64,000 nucleotides of DNA from Anas platyrhynchos (GCF_047663525.1 NC_092590.1:21388001-21452000); one strand, 5' to 3'. Numbered from the stretch's first letter, positions 51,101 to 63,826 are shown. The notes: a model not told the origin generated them from the sequence alone. Numbers and translations are program-made.

Positions 51101-54100
51101 ACTAGAATAAAAATAATAGATTTCAGCACAGTATTTCTTATAACCTTTTCAATAGTAAAAGGACACATGCCAGTCACAGAAGCTATGCTGAACGGTAAGC
51201 TCTGCTTTCATACCTCTGTCTTTTTGTCACGCATCAACTCATCCCATCTTTTGCTGGGAGGCAAATCAAGATTTATGATATATGTGGGTACATTCCCTTT
51301 GAACCTAAAAGAAAAGTGACAGCGCAGATTTATAGGAAGTTTGAAAATACATCTGACAAAACAAGCGCTTTTCACTTGTAACTGGTATTTTCTGTATCTG
51401 TAATGCGAACAAGTCTCAACAAAACACAAATTGCTGACACTTGCAAATCGCTACTTTTCTGCAATTAGTTAGACAGGTCCAAACAGATTACTTACGTTGG
51501 TCCTGACGGAGGGTACGTTTTAGTCTTGCAGTCTTCTCCATACTGTGAAGACAGTAACAGATTACTGCTTAGCTTCTTTGTTACAATATTTTATTGTTCT
51601 AGAAGACTTAGTTTTGATTTGGACCTTTAAGATGAATCAACTGATTTGATCTATAATGACTCAATAATAAAGGAAGTGAAAGTCTTGGGACTTTGGAAAA
51701 GGAGGAGAGGAGAATAAAAGAGGCAGTGGGTGAACTGCAACTTCCATATGATACCTGACTGAGCTTCAGGTCACCAGTCCAACATAGCCCAAGATAAACC
51801 CAAGTTTACAACGAATGTACAAACCCATTTTTATGCAATGTGACTCAACCACGTGACCATAAGAGCACTTGAAAAGCATTTTATTCAGAAAAACTCAGGC
51901 ATCTTGAGTCTTGGTATGGGCCAATTTGTTCTGTGTAGTGAGTTAGTTTCACTTTATAATGCCATTCATAAATATGTTCAGTATTAAGCTTCACCTACAT
52001 GGATATACACACCAGCATTATTAAGGCATGTATTACCCGCTGCAATACAAACAAATGCCTGTTAGTTGCATTTGGGCTTCAAACCAGCTGAGCACAGAAC
52101 GCATTTGCCCCCCGAGCTACTTAAGCACATCACCCTTCCCCCACTTCCTTGCTGATTTCCAATTTTAATGTGGCTGTGGCAATTAGATTAGTGATGAGTC
52201 CTTGTAACATGCTCCACAATAAAAACAGGCAGGATCTCCAGCAGCTGTGCATCCACGTTCAATAAGCTCCCTAATGGCCACGTTAGGGCTAATCACACGG
52301 CCTGTTCTCAATGCCACGATCTACAAAACGCACCAGCTGACACAGTGCCATCACGTTTAAGCACTGGCACAATTTGTTACAATGGGAAATGGGAATTTTA
52401 AAGTCACATCGATTTTTATGCATTATCACAGCATTTTCTTTTTGTGTGGGTTCCAGGGGCTGGGAGAAAGTGCAAGGTGAAGGCCGGCTTTCCCACACAT
52501 ATGGCTAGCAGCTATGCCCTTCCTAGCCCTCAGTGCAGTTAAAGCCTCGGCATTGCTGGAACAAAAGTCAGCCACAAGAACCCATTTAATTTTCAAAACG
52601 AGGAAGTTACAAAACGAGGAGGGTGGGAGAAGATATCAGGTGACTAATTAGGCAACAAAAGTCAGAGGCTTCATGCAAAGCCAAGCATATGACAGTATTA
52701 AAGCAACTGTCTTGGGAAATTTTCCATCCGTCAGTACTAAAATAAGTTAGAAAAAACTATGTCCCATATACATCCTACTGCAATGATTGCACAAATTTGG
52801 ACCTTCTGGAGAAATCTGCTGTCAAGATCTGCTTCCTGACAGATGACGGCTACTACCAAAAATAATCCCAAAGGGTCCCTTTCACACCCAGCAGGTAGGC
52901 TCTCTTCAACGGGGAGGACACGCTACAAGTCCTGGGAACAGGACTGGTGCCAGGTTAACAGGAACACACGCTCGTGTAAGTGATGAATTGCACATGAACA
53001 CATTTAGGTTGAGATTGTCACGTATTTAATGAACTTCAGCTTGGAAATCCTGCTTCCTGGAAAGGTTACTGACAGTTTTCTCTGTCAAGGAGTTTGTACT
53101 AAGCACTGCTGGATCCTTCCACCATAAAAGCTCAGTTATCTGTCAGCACAGTCTATCTGTGCTGACAACACAGAGCAAACAGTGGTGGCCAGGCAAACTG
53201 ATTTCAGAGTGCTGTTCCAGGTACTAATTGTTATCTCATTCCTATCTCCCCTGAGATTTTAATCTTGTATATGATGCTATTTTTGTCCTCTGCAGTCCTC
53301 TGCAACCTAAGCCACAAAAGAGGTGAGGAAAGGAACAAAGAAAGAGTTAAAAGAGAGATATAGAGAACAGAGAAAATATCCCCTCCTTGGATTTCAGTAA
53401 TTTCTGACTTCTTACCTGCCTATGTATAGAGCAAGCTAAATAAACAATGCCCCTTCTACATCTCTCAAACCTGCAAGTGTTGCTTAAGACATCTGATGAA
53501 AGCCAAGATTATTAACAATTTTTTTACATAAACTATTATATGCTGGCAGACAAATAGTAATCTAAAAGGATCTCAAAACAAATCAGAAAAAATAATATAT
53601 ATATATTTCAATAAATTTCTGCCAATGGACAGAAAACTGTTTTCTTTTTCTCTTTAACAAGGTTAAAAAAAAAAGAGAAAGTCAACTTTTTAAAAACACT
53701 TCAGTGTAACTGAGCTTCCTGCCTCAAGAGGCTGATGTCACAGCCAACCATTCGTGAGCTGGTGCAGTTTTCCTGGGTCTTCAGAAAGATCAAACACTCC
53801 TGCTGCTGCACTAGATTTCTAATTTCCAGCACAAACCTAACTAACTAGCTATTAATCTAGCTAAAACCTAACAACTATTTGTTGCTTGAGGGACTCTTTA
53901 CCAGAAAAACCACCAGGCACTTTCTATCACCAGGATGGAATAAGCAGCTGTGAGGTTAGTGCTGCGTCAGCGAGATCCTCCCCTCTGCAGAGGCTTAACA
54001 CTGGAAGAGCAACAACACTGCCCAGGAGAAGCACACGCAGCCTCCTAGCACCAAGGAGGGGATCACCTTTAGTTTCAGGCTTTACAAGCTGCAGGTGGTC

Positions 54101-56078
54101 TCCCAGGAACAGCCAGCAGAAGCTCCCTAGCACAAGGAGGTCACTCTGAGATCACTTTTCAAACATTGAACCTTCCTGTGAGGAATACAATTATTCTCGA
54201 AAGGTGATTAAATGATGTCTATCCCTGTTTTTATTATTAATAAAGTCACCTTTCACTAGTAGATTGTGTATTTTCATTATCTGATGTACAGCTGACTTTA
54301 GAATTTGTATGCACATAATGATACAAAAATGGATGCTTAGCAGCAAAAGACCAAAATGCTAAAAGAAAAAGCTGGCAGTGGGGGAGAAAGACAATGTGGC
54401 ATGGGAAGGATGGAAATAATAATTAAAAAAAAGGAAATAATACAAAATAGTTTTGTTATGGCCTATTCTATGAACAAAGTAGAGTGGAGCAGAAACCAAA
54501 CAGCTAAGAAACTAACACAGTGAATTACTGCCTGGACAAACAACAACAACAAAACTACCTAATAACAGTTATTATTCACTGTAGTAAAGACAATTAATGC
54601 ATGGTTTATAACCGCTGAGTTATTAAAACCTTGCCTGACTTCATTAATATAAATAGGTTGAATGTAGCTTGTCCTGTTTAAACAATGCCCTCGCTAAGAC
54701 TTTCTTTATTGCCCTCAAAAATGTTTTTGACATAGACGGTCATCTTGTCTCCTCCCTTAATATTCAGTGCTTATCTTCTTATTTCAAAATAGTCATAAAA
54801 CACTCTTCATACTGTGAAATACTGTCCTGTAGTTAAAGGACACGACATTCGCTCTGTCAGACAAAATACCCTGTTCTGTTCAGCATCTTTTGGTCCTTGA
54901 ACCCTGCAGTCTAGAACATTTTCATCTCTGCTCCTCTCCCCTGGCAGGACAGTGCCGACATCCTGCCGTGCTGCAGCACTCCAGGTGACGTTCACCTTTC
55001 TGCACATGGAAGTTCAAAGTCCTCCGGCAGCACCGAAGACATGGGATCCAAGCCAATTTAAATCACGTTTTGGACAGAAAAAAAACAACCAGTGTGGCTG
55101 CAGAGACCTAACTGAAGCTAAAGGGAGTGAAAGTCTGCAGAAGTGCGATGTGTTTCATGGCGTAATTCACAGCATTTGGGCGGCGTGTTCTTTGCTAACA
55201 AAAAGACAAGAACCCGAGCAGCTGCATGGAGGACCAGGGAGCATTTCATCCCTCGGTGACCGTGACAGGCCAGCAGCTGTGGCACAAACCAAACACCCGA
55301 GCCTGAGGTCTGGCTGCCCAGCAGCACCACTTGCAGCCTGGACACCCCGTGGCTGCTGTGTAAGCGTGAGGATTTGCTGAGTGCGATGGGACACAGGAAT
55401 GTGCTGGTAGCTGCCACCTTCCCCTCGCGGAAGAGGAGGAGATTTGGGAGCTGAGGAGGTGAAGGCGTGCTTCGGGAGTGAAAACCAGCAGGAAGCACGA
55501 AGGGCTCTGCTCATGCACTGAGGAGGGGGAAGCCAGCCCTGTCCACACACAAACCTGACATTGCCTCTGAAGGTGAAATACTTCGGCTAGGACAAAAATA
55601 GTAATAAAACCGGGAACCCAAACCCACCTGCTCTAAACTTCTCCTCTGGGATGAAGCGACAGCAAGCGCACTAAGTAGGTTCAAAAGCGTGTGTACTTGT
55701 AGCAAGCCCTTCATTTTCCTTTTGAGAAGCGACATTTGGGTGTAACACCGCAGCGTTTGTTCGACTTATTTACAGGAAATACGCCGCAGCTACAACAAGG
55801 CGGGTGGGGAGCGCGTAAATCAAGCCCGATAAACACCAAAGCAAGCGACCACCTCCACCAGAGCGCTGCCTGCCACCACAGCCACCCAACACCTGTAACA
55901 ACGAAGGAAAACGAAGGCGCCGCCGCCCCGTCTCCCCTGTCCCTGTCCCTGTCCCCTCAGCAGCCCCGCCGGGCCTCGGCCGCGCCCTGGGACTCACCGG
56001 GTCCGGCGCTAGGACGAGCGGCGCCAGGACGAGCAGCGCAGCGGGCGGCAGCAGGGCCCGGCCCCAGCCCGCCGCCAT
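42133..56078 (-). CDS. ASAH1: ASAH1, acid ceramidase, complete (14 coding exons)
   Basis: Lysosomal N-acylsphingosine amidohydrolase; it splits ceramide into sphingosine and fatty acid and is made as a precursor that self-cleaves. Exons, right to left: 56078-55998, 51542-51496, 51304-51214, 49919-49833, 49191-49113, 48248-48174, 47698-47653, 46188-46044, 44903-44849, 44636-44555, 44022-43891, 43675-43552, 43043-42987, 42222-42133 (TAG). Frame is continuous at 396 residues; human is 395. The first 27 residues form a signal peptide. Cys144 in VCTSIVAED is the human Cys143 nucleophile at the self-cleavage point; the following ARNLDFG (human GRNMDFG) carries the conserved Arg and Asp. Disulfide cysteines Cys32 (GEDCK), the one in MKCLNQT, and the CPDPC pair remain. 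Five of six human N-glycan sites are kept; GGNQSG became GGKNSG. Intron 1 is 4.5 kb. Confidence 0.97.
43552..44022 (-). CDS. ASAH1: ASAH1 exons 11-12 (core of beta subunit)
   Basis: Exon 44022-43891 encodes [20 protein letters not shown] and CVITR; exon 43675-43552 encodes [16 protein letters not shown], then [17 protein letters not shown]. The Asn in the ETNYDRW motif and the following Arg in DNRRTP are conserved active-site-region residues in acid ceramidases. The 215-bp intron lies within this span. Confidence 0.95.
47965..47992. repeat. Perfect 12-bp inverted repeat, GTAA loop
   Basis: GTTAATCCAACA, GTAA, TGTTGGATTAAC, in the ASAH1 intron between coding exons 6 and 7. Confidence 0.8.
48174..48248 (-). 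CDS. ASAH1: ASAH1 exon with the catalytic cysteine
   Basis: Encodes the split Gly then [20 protein letters not shown] and EDKT. The Cys in TVCTS becomes the N-terminal nucleophile of the beta subunit after self-cleavage. Confidence 0.97.
50387..50438 (+). repeat. Three copies of ATGTACGGTAAAA
   Basis: The 13-mer starts at about 50387, 50404 and 50424, with A- or C-rich spacers, within the ASAH1 intron between coding exons 3 and 4. Confidence 0.85.
51543..55997 (-). other. ASAH1: ASAH1 intron 1
   Basis: A 4.45-kb intron between the signal-peptide exon and the exon for [14 protein letters not shown]. The right end is GC-rich and merges with the CpG island. I find no recognised mobile element and no supported ORF in it. 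Confidence 0.75.
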
Positions 56079-56335
56079 CCTCCTCCTCCTCCTCCCTTCG
56101 CTTCCCTTCCCGGCTGGGCTGGGAGCGCCGGTCATGTGCGGCGCCCCACATGACAGCCGCCCGCCCCGCCCGGCCCTTCCCCGCCCGGCCCTGCCGTGAG
56201 GGGGCGGCGGCAGCCCCGGGACGGCGCCAGGCGGGGCCCAGAGAGGGGCCGAGCCCCCCCCTGTGCCTCAGCGGTGGGCTCCGGGCCCCCTGCCCCGGCT
56301 GTGCCGAGCCCTGGGAACCCCCCCCCTCCTTCCCA
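55905..56335. promoter_or_regulatory. ASAH1: CpG island over ASAH1 promoter and first exon
   Basis: The only strongly CpG-rich block in the window, with many GCCGCC, CCCGCCC and GGGGCGG GC boxes and no TATA box near the ATG at 56078. It covers the first coding exon and the sequence upstream. No plus-strand gene starts here that I can recognise. The transcription start site is not resolved. Confidence 0.85.
56131..56154. promoter_or_regulatory. ASAH1: Inverted pair of TCATGTG E-boxes (MITF/TFE type)
   Basis: GTCATGTG (56131-56138) and its exact reverse complement CACATGAC (56147-56154) flank an 8-bp GC spacer, 53-76 bp upstream of the ASAH1 ATG. TCATGTG is the M-box form bound by MITF and related to the CLEAR element TCACGTGA used by TFEB/TFE3 in lysosomal genes. 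Binding is inferred. Confidence 0.7.
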
Positions 56336-58923
56336 CCACCGCCCTTTTATTTTCGTTTTGGTAAAGCAAAGGCTTGGCTTTCAGTCATGAGTTTAAAAAA
56401 AAAAAAGCAAACCCCACACACCCTGTTTCTGGTGTTAATTCCCCCTCCACTCCCTTTTCAAAGCTTTCCCTGGGAAATGAGGTGCTTCCCCGACAGGCTC
56501 CACTCTCATTTTCAAGTAATGACAGCATTACCACCTTCCCTTGCCTTAGCTGCCCTGACCTGTTTGCATTCCAGCAGCGGCAGAAGTTTATTACCTGGAA
56601 ATTTCTCAGAAACACAGTAAATCCAGTACCGTAGAGTACTCTTCACTTGCTGCACTAGCTGAAAAGCAGGCAAGGAAGGATCTTGCAAACCAACAGTGGA
56701 AAAACCCTGTAATGTGTTTAACCAATTTTTGTTCTAAGACTGGTATGTTAAAAAAATAAAACCCTAAAACAACAGCTGCAGAAGTGGCCAGCTGCACCAT
56801 GGACCTGCCAGCAGCTGTGGCAAAGGGAAGCTGCTGGGAAAACGTAATGTGAGGAAAACTTCTCCAGCAGCTCTGCTCAAGAAAACCTGAAATAAAGTTG
56901 TGTCTCTCAGGCAATGCTAAGACCAAACCTGTGGCACCAGTTTTCACTTTGTATAGACTGTGATGTTTAATTGCTCTCTGTGCTTGGGAGATTTTCAAGC
57001 AGGCAGTTTTTATGGTAATGGGAGATGCAAGGCAGCCACCTTCTGCAGGAGGAAGGAGTTTCTTCTGCCTTGCCTGCTTAGGGATGCAGGAAAAATGCAC
57101 GTGCAGCAGGGAGCACTTCTACTACAATGAGAATCAGAGAGTATTAGATCCATCCCTCTACACATTGCCTATTAGTTATTTGCTACTATAAATAAATGTT
57201 ATATTTGTTCTAATATGAAGTACAAGTCAGCATCAGAGTAAGACGCATACTACAAACAGCTTACTATGAGAAGTATTATATTACTGTGAACAGGTGAGTG
57301 TATAATCTAAATGTTAGCAACAGACACTGGAAAAAAAAAGTCCTGCATAAATATTAAAAACGCTCTAGGACCTCTGTGTTTTAGTTTACATCTCGTGCCT
57401 TATCTAGTGCCCAAATCAGGTTCTATACATTATAACTTTCTATGCACAAAGAAAACAAGCAATACATTATTTAATATCATGATTTAATTGGCTATGCGAT
57501 TAATTCTTATATGAAACAGAGAGTGGCAAAAAAAATAAAGTAAGTCCCTGGCAGATGGTTAATTGGAAGGTTGCACGGCCTTGCAGAAACAGGAAAGGAT
57601 AAAATAAATGCATTATAAGGCGTGAAAGCCTTGGGCAAATGGAGGGTGTGCAACAGTGTGTAGGAAGAAATCAGCTCAAAACTTAAGCTTAGAATTGCAC
57701 AAAACTTTAGGTGTCAAGCAGAAGAGTATTATATGCTCAAGGAAGAAGGTATAGAACCAATCAAGGGATTTAAGAAAGAAGGAAAATTACAGAGTAATGT
57801 AAGAAACTTGAGATTTTCGTGACAGTGTCTTCCACAAATAGGAAATGAAGCAGTATATGTAGGCCCCAGACTTTTTTTTGGTTGAAAACAAATACCTGTA
57901 AGACAATTTTATATTTACTTGCATGTACATGAATATGTTATGGTCTATGGTGATAAATAACTAGATTAAAACAGACCTGCTATTTTCTAAATACGCAGCA
58001 CCTTTTGCTTAAATTTATTTTCTGGGGCACAGTTTAAATGCTTTAGGAAACTTACCTTTTGGACATTTTTAGCTGCAGAAAAGCAGTAAGAACTTTGGGA
58101 AATTACAAATTCTGAAGAAAAAATGTCATGGTCACGTTACACATGCATGACTTACTTTTTTGAAGTCTCTTTGTACTTTTGATTTAGTTCTTTCACTGCA
58201 GAAGTTCAGAGTTTAGGGAACAGTTAACATACTTGAATGCCTGTGTTTATCTGACTACGGCTATTCTGCCAGGTTCCTATCAGAACACCTGGTCTCCAGG
58301 ATCCATGCTACATCAGGTCCTCCATTTTGTTGTCTAGGTTTCTTCAATCAGTTTTCATCAATTTAAGTCAGAAGAAAGTAGTTTGAGATGCGTGATTTAC
58401 TCATTAACTGTACTACCTGACAGCTGGTGACACCACTTAGCGACACCGTTAGAAGTACTTCATGTCCACCCTTCTACATTCTCTTATTCGTCTATCCAGT
58501 ACCTACTTAGTAGATATATTCCTTTCTTTAGAAGTACAGACTGCACAAATTACTTATTTCCTCTGTGTTTCAGCTGAAGCTTTCTGCTAACGCTGCTGCC
58601 AGGAGACCTCTGCCAGAAGACAGCATCACCAAGAACAATCCATGAATGCCTCCAGCGGGAAAATACACCAACACACTGCTTACAGCAAGAGTTTAAGAAA
58701 AAAAAATAGGCATAACATGAATTGGAGGTATAAATTGAATAAATTCCAATGACTTAAAGGAGAAAGCCCTGTGGCAAATCTCTTTACTCAGACTGGATAG
58801 AGCTGGTTATGGAAAATTTAAGAGTCCTCAGAGAAAGGTCTAAATTTTCATTTGCTTTTCTAGAAACACACATTGAAGAATCACTGCATTGCATATGAAT
58901 TTGCCCAGCCCATGATTTTTTTC

Positions 58924-59641
58924 CTCACAGAATTTCTAGGTTGGAAGAGACCTCAAGACCATCGAGTCCAACCTCTCACCTAACACTAACAGTCCCCACT
59001 AAACCATATCCCTAAGCTCTATATCTAAACGTCTTTTGAAGACTTCCAGGGATGGTGACTCCACCACCTCCCTGGGCAGCCTGTTCCAGTGTCTAACAAC
59101 CCTTTCAGTAAAGAAGTTCTTCCTAACATCTAACCTAAAACTCCCCTGGTGCAACTTAAGCCCATTCCTCCTCGTCCTGTCACCAGGCACGTCGGAGAAC
59201 AGACCAACCCCCACCTCACTACAGCCTCCTTTAAGGTATCTGTAGAGAGCAATAAGGTTGCCCCTGAGCCTCCTTTTCTCCAGGCTGAACAAGCCCAGCT
59301 CCCTCAGCCGCTCCTCGAAGGACTTGTTCTCCAGGCCCCTCACCAGCTTTGTTGCTCTTCTCTGGACTCTTTTGAGCACCTCGATGTCCTTCTTGTAGCG
59401 AGGGGCCCAAAACTGAACACAGTACTCGAGGAGCGGCCTCACCAGAGCCGAGTACAGGGGGATGATCACCTCCCTAGCCCTGCTGGCCACACTGCTTCTT
59501 ATGCAAGCCAGGATGCTGTTGGCCTTCTTGGTCACCTGAGCACACTGCTGGCTCATATTCAGTCGACTATCAGCCATCACTCCCAGGTCCTTCTCTGCCT
59601 GGCAGCTCTCCAACCACTCATCTCCCAGCCTGTAGCTCTGC
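58924..59641 (-). mobile_element. CR1 LINE, 5'-truncated, with open ORF2 C-terminus
   Basis: About 720 bp. On the plus strand it opens with TCACAGAATTTCTAGGTTGG (the CR1 3' end). On the minus strand 59613-58999 is one open frame of 204 codons for the C-terminal part of CR1 ORF2, after the reverse-transcriptase core: [57 protein letters not shown] and [20 protein letters not shown]. It is the youngest-looking CR1 copy here, 5'-truncated and so unable to move by itself. Confidence 0.95.
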
Positions 59642-60083
59642 TAAGTAGTTCTCCTTTTGTAGTTCTCCTTTTGGTTTCATGCATCTGTATGGGTTATCTC
59701 CTTATCTATCCCTTGGCTAATCTTCCCCTACCAGGGATTGTTTCAATCTTGAAAATTCAAGTCGGTTTAGATAGTTACAATGCACATGAACTCTCTATTC
59801 TTTTAATTAAGATCAAAATAAGACCCATTTAAATTGCCACTACTGCCTAGACTTTATTATCCTGTTCTCATGCTTTTTGCAGACATTATCTTGCATTAGC
59901 TTATGGCTTTGTACATTAGCTTATGACTTTGTACAGTTCAAACTGACAGCTAGGAGAGGTTTTATGGAGATAACTCAAATTATCATCATAAAAATCCTCA
60001 ATAATATTACCAAGTAATCTTTATGAAGCAGATTACAGAAATGGAGAGAGTAAGTGATCTGAGGTAGTTCCTATGGAGAAGTT

Positions 60084-60089
60084 TTTATT
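60084..60089 (-). terminator. FRG1: Candidate FRG1 poly(A) signal
   Basis: TTTATT on the plus strand, AATAAA on the minus strand, about 800 bp past the FRG1 stop. Unconfirmed. Confidence 0.4.
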
Positions 60090-60889
60090 GAAAAACTTGG
60101 GAATCAGAACAGACACGGAAAACCATATTTTATACAAGATACTAGGAACATGTATTACACTATGACCTTAAAAAAGTTTTTTTTTTTTTTAATTCAAGTC
60201 CATACTCTCAAGAAACCAGCCAGCTTGATTGAAATGAGTCTTCCCATCTTGTAAAATGTGCAGCCTGCTAACACAAGCCAGTCATTCCCTTTTCTTATGA
60301 GACACCCGCATTTCCATTTGTAACGGGCTTCTTGTGACTTGTTCACACTTCCACCATATGGATTGCATCATTTCCCCATCAGACAGTGGGTCTGTTTTGA
60401 ACACTGTTTAAAGAAAGACTGAATATTCTGGCCCCTACCTGATACAGCACAGAAAGGCTCCACAGACGTCCTACTCAGTTTCTGATATGATGTATTCTAA
60501 GACATCCATTTGCAATTGTTTCCTCTTGTTTGTTGAGGACAGTTATGCATTTCTTAATAGTTCAATGTGCTAACAATATTTTCCTTTTGAGCTTTATCAC
60601 CATTCTAATCTGCCCTTTAATCACTGTAAGTTCAGGTTCATTTCATCAACCTCGGAAGATTCACTGGATAGAGTAATTTGTCTTCTGCTTAGTAACTATC
60701 TTGCTATTCATTACTAGAAGGTGACACTAGTTCAATGCCTAATTATAGTTCTCAGGCAGTCCTTTAAAAATAATAAAATAAAAACATCAGCAAAATGCGT
60801 TTCATAAAAAATAATTATAAAACACTTTACTTGTGTTTTCAATTTGACCATATAATCAAAGACACAGAGGAAAACAGCCCAGCTGGTTG

Positions 60890-63826
60890 TCACTTGCAGT
60901 ATCTGTCTGCTTTCACTTTTGCTCGCCTGTGTGGAAAGAGTAATGAAACAAGACTTAGACTAAAACCAAAGGGGATTACATCTGAATGTTTTAACTGCCC
61001 CAAAGTCTTAAACAGACACAGAAAGCAGTACTCTCAAACTTTACTTCAAAGCACACATAAAAGCCTAACAATACTGTTACTTTTTTTTTTTTTTTATTTA
61101 AAGGAGCTACAGCTATAACAACGTGTAAAGTTAACCTTGTCTTCCCTTTCTAATCAGGACCTGTGTTTTGTCAGATCACTCGGGGAGGGAATTCGACCTG
61201 AGTGACAGCTGAAACTGACACTCAATCTGTGATAGCCATGGTGTGTTTTCACATCACAATAATACAGTATCAGAAGTCATCTTCTGCATTTCACCCACTG
61301 AATTAACAAATATTTATACCATACAAAATATTTTAAAAGTTCAAGACTGTTTCTGTATTCTCAGTTCACAGGGAAAGATAGATTTATTCCCACTAGATAA
61401 TGTGAAGACTAATTAATAAATGCTATTTCTCTTCAAAATGCAGCTGTCTCCTTTCCAAGATGTTCTGGTACTGAAGGTGCTGAAAACATGAAAAAAATTA
61501 TTTTTTGTTTTTTGATTCATCCTTCACTTCTGCTGTACTCCACAAACTGAGCAAACTTCTTTATATATGTGCAAAAGAATTCACTTCTGCGTAAATCCCA
61601 ACCTGTGAAGTTCAGCCAAGGAAGTGAGAACTCATAATAATAAAAAAACAAAAAACAACAACACAGAAGAGGCAGAACACCAACCAGGGAAAAAATGTGC
61701 AACACCCATACCTATTCCCTGAAATCTAGCCATCTTTTGTACTCCAAATTCACTGCAATTCCATCTCCAAATAACTTTTAAATCAGTACATTATTTCTTA
61801 TAGAATACCTGTCGAGCAGTGTTTCATGGAAAGTGCCTTCTTTCCTGGCTTTCCTGAGGGCTTTCGTATCTTCTTTGCTTATTTTGAGCTTTTTGTCTTG
61901 AAAACTTTGGAATTTCTTTCTATAAAGGGAAAAAATGGAAGAAGTTAACTTCTTCAAAATTTTATGTTTCAGTAAAAACTGTGATGAGCAACTTAACTCC
62001 TGTTGTGTAACTGGCCTAATAAAATCCAAGAAACCATCATACTATCAAGTAGTGATGTAAGACTTCCCTAGGTGAAACACACTCAAGCATTTTTGGCACT
62101 AAGTAGGAACAACACCATACATGATTAACACAGTGTGGTTACAAGTTCTGAAGAACTTCAGCTCCTTCTACTACTAGCATGACAAGTCAGGAGCGAAGGG
62201 GAATCGAGGACTCTGGAGTGAAGCTGAGTAAGGGGAAAGACAGGCATTTTAGTTTTTTGGTCCATGTTTCTCACTACTTATGTCTATTTTGTTAGTCAAT
62301 AAGATAATTTTCTACAAGTTGAGTCTGTTTTAACTGCAACAGTAACTGATAAGCAAGCTCCCTGTCTTGATTTTGACTGTAAGCCTTCTCAGTTTATTTT
62401 GTGTCCTTATCCCGGTGAGGAGGAAGAGAAAGTGAACGAAGAACTGTGTGGGAGTTTAGCCTTCCAAAGAAAACCCCAAAGAAAAGAGGAAAAAAGGTAC
62501 TTAAAACTGTTAAAGGCTCTCAACTACATACACATAATTGATTTCACACTGTTTAACATTTCCTTTATCTTCTTGTGGGATGTCATCCTTCTTCTTAGTT
62601 TCTCTTTCAGCACAAGTTCGAATCTAGTCATTGAGAAGAAAAAAAACCAGAAGTTGCAGGTTAAAGAAGATAATATATCCTGCATAACTTAAAAAAAATC
62701 TGTGACTGTCATTCTGTTATCACCTTTGAAAATGGTTAATTCACAACCAGAGGAAATAGCAGTAACAGCAAAAGCTGCCTGAAATATGAAGTATTAAACA
62801 TAGTCCTTAATACTACTTTAAGGCACAGCTGCTTTCATCTCAAAGAAGCACCACTACAGTTTATAGAGTAAGCAGGGCTAAAACACCTTGTAGAAAAACT
62901 GACTCCAGAGTATTACTGCTCTGACTAGTACATGCTTCCCTGTTTGGAGGGCATGCTTTCTGTTGGACATGAAAGACAAGATGGTCCTTCCACATCCTCT
63001 TACATAAGAGGTCTCCACACCTGCATCATTCTGGCTAACCTTTTTTTGTCCCTGGTTCTGTCAGATTTCATCTCTCTTGTTGAGAGATGAGCTGTTGAGA
63101 ACTATCTGCAGTACCACACAAAAGGTCTTACCCACCATTTCTTTAGTGAAACAAATACAGTAAACAGGAAAGTATCTTGTAACCATAGAGTAACTGTACC
63201 ACACAGATACTTAACTGTAGAAAACGGATTACCTTTATCATTTCTTCTTCCCCTGCTGTTTTGCTTTTGGCTTCTATATCTCCCTCTTCATTACATCTAA
63301 TAAAACGGCTGTTTGCTGCTAGCAATGCCATCTTCTTCTGCAGAAAACAGTATCACATGATTAGCATAAGGAGTTTGTATATAAACCTTGATTCATAACA
63401 TTTACTTCATTCCTCAGAAAGCTCTGTAAACATGTCCTGTTCTTTGACATATAGACACTTCAACAGCTAGCTAGTGGACTCCTTTGTTCTTAATTTGTAT
63501 GTTAAACTGCACTAACTTCAGGTACTTTAAAAACTTAAGAAATACAGTAAATACATTGTAGGCGGGAAAACAGAACACTAGAAGTTACAATATGGAAGAG
63601 ATTGCGAAAGGGCAACCAACAGTAAACATCTTATTACCTGTCAATATCGGCTGCAAGTCAAAATACAGTTACATGTTGGGAATCTCAAGAAAGTTGTCTG
63701 AAGCAACTTACATCTTGAAAGACAGGTTCCCATTGCTCTCTTGATCCTATAGCATCTGAACGTCCGACAACAAGTCCATCTGAATTTATACCGAGGTATT
63801 TGCCATAACCAGACTTCAGAGCAATT
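60890..63826 (-). CDS. FRG1: FRG1, C-terminal five coding exons (5' part outside window)
   Basis: FRG1 is a conserved, mainly nuclear protein found with spliceosomal complexes and F-actin; it has a fascin-like beta-trefoil fold. Exons, right to left: 63826-63712 ([38 protein letters not shown]), 63337-63233 ([35 protein letters not shown]), 62623-62532 ([30 protein letters not shown]), 61919-61809 ([20 protein letters not shown], ending HETLLD) and 60926-60890 ([14 protein letters not shown]). Phases match at every junction. About 152 residues, the C-terminal 60% of a protein of about 258. The lysine-rich ETKKKDD region and the terminal [12 protein letters not shown] are as in mammals. Upstream exons lie right of 64000. 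Confidence 0.96.

Larger units (their letters stand above)
56340..60889. other. ASAH1 / FRG1 intergenic region
   Basis: About 4.5 kb between the ASAH1 promoter and the FRG1 stop codon, mostly AT-rich and ordinary. It contains one good CR1 copy. The FRG1 3' UTR should occupy its right end. Confidence 0.7.

Noticed and set aside
55736-56620. 294-codon plus-strand ORF across the ASAH1 CpG island
   Set aside because: Antisense to ASAH1 exon 1, low-complexity Pro/Ala/Ser composition expected from CpG-island sequence, and no recognisable domain.
56340-60889. Possible NAT gene next to ASAH1 as in human
   Set aside because: No arylamine N-acetyltransferase-like frame in this interval; only a CR1 ORF2 remnant encodes protein-like sequence.
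61430-61490. Possible FRG1 terminal exon near 61450
   Set aside because: Its minus-strand frame ([10 protein letters not shown]) does not match FRG1; the true terminal exon [11 protein letters not shown] is at 60926-60890.
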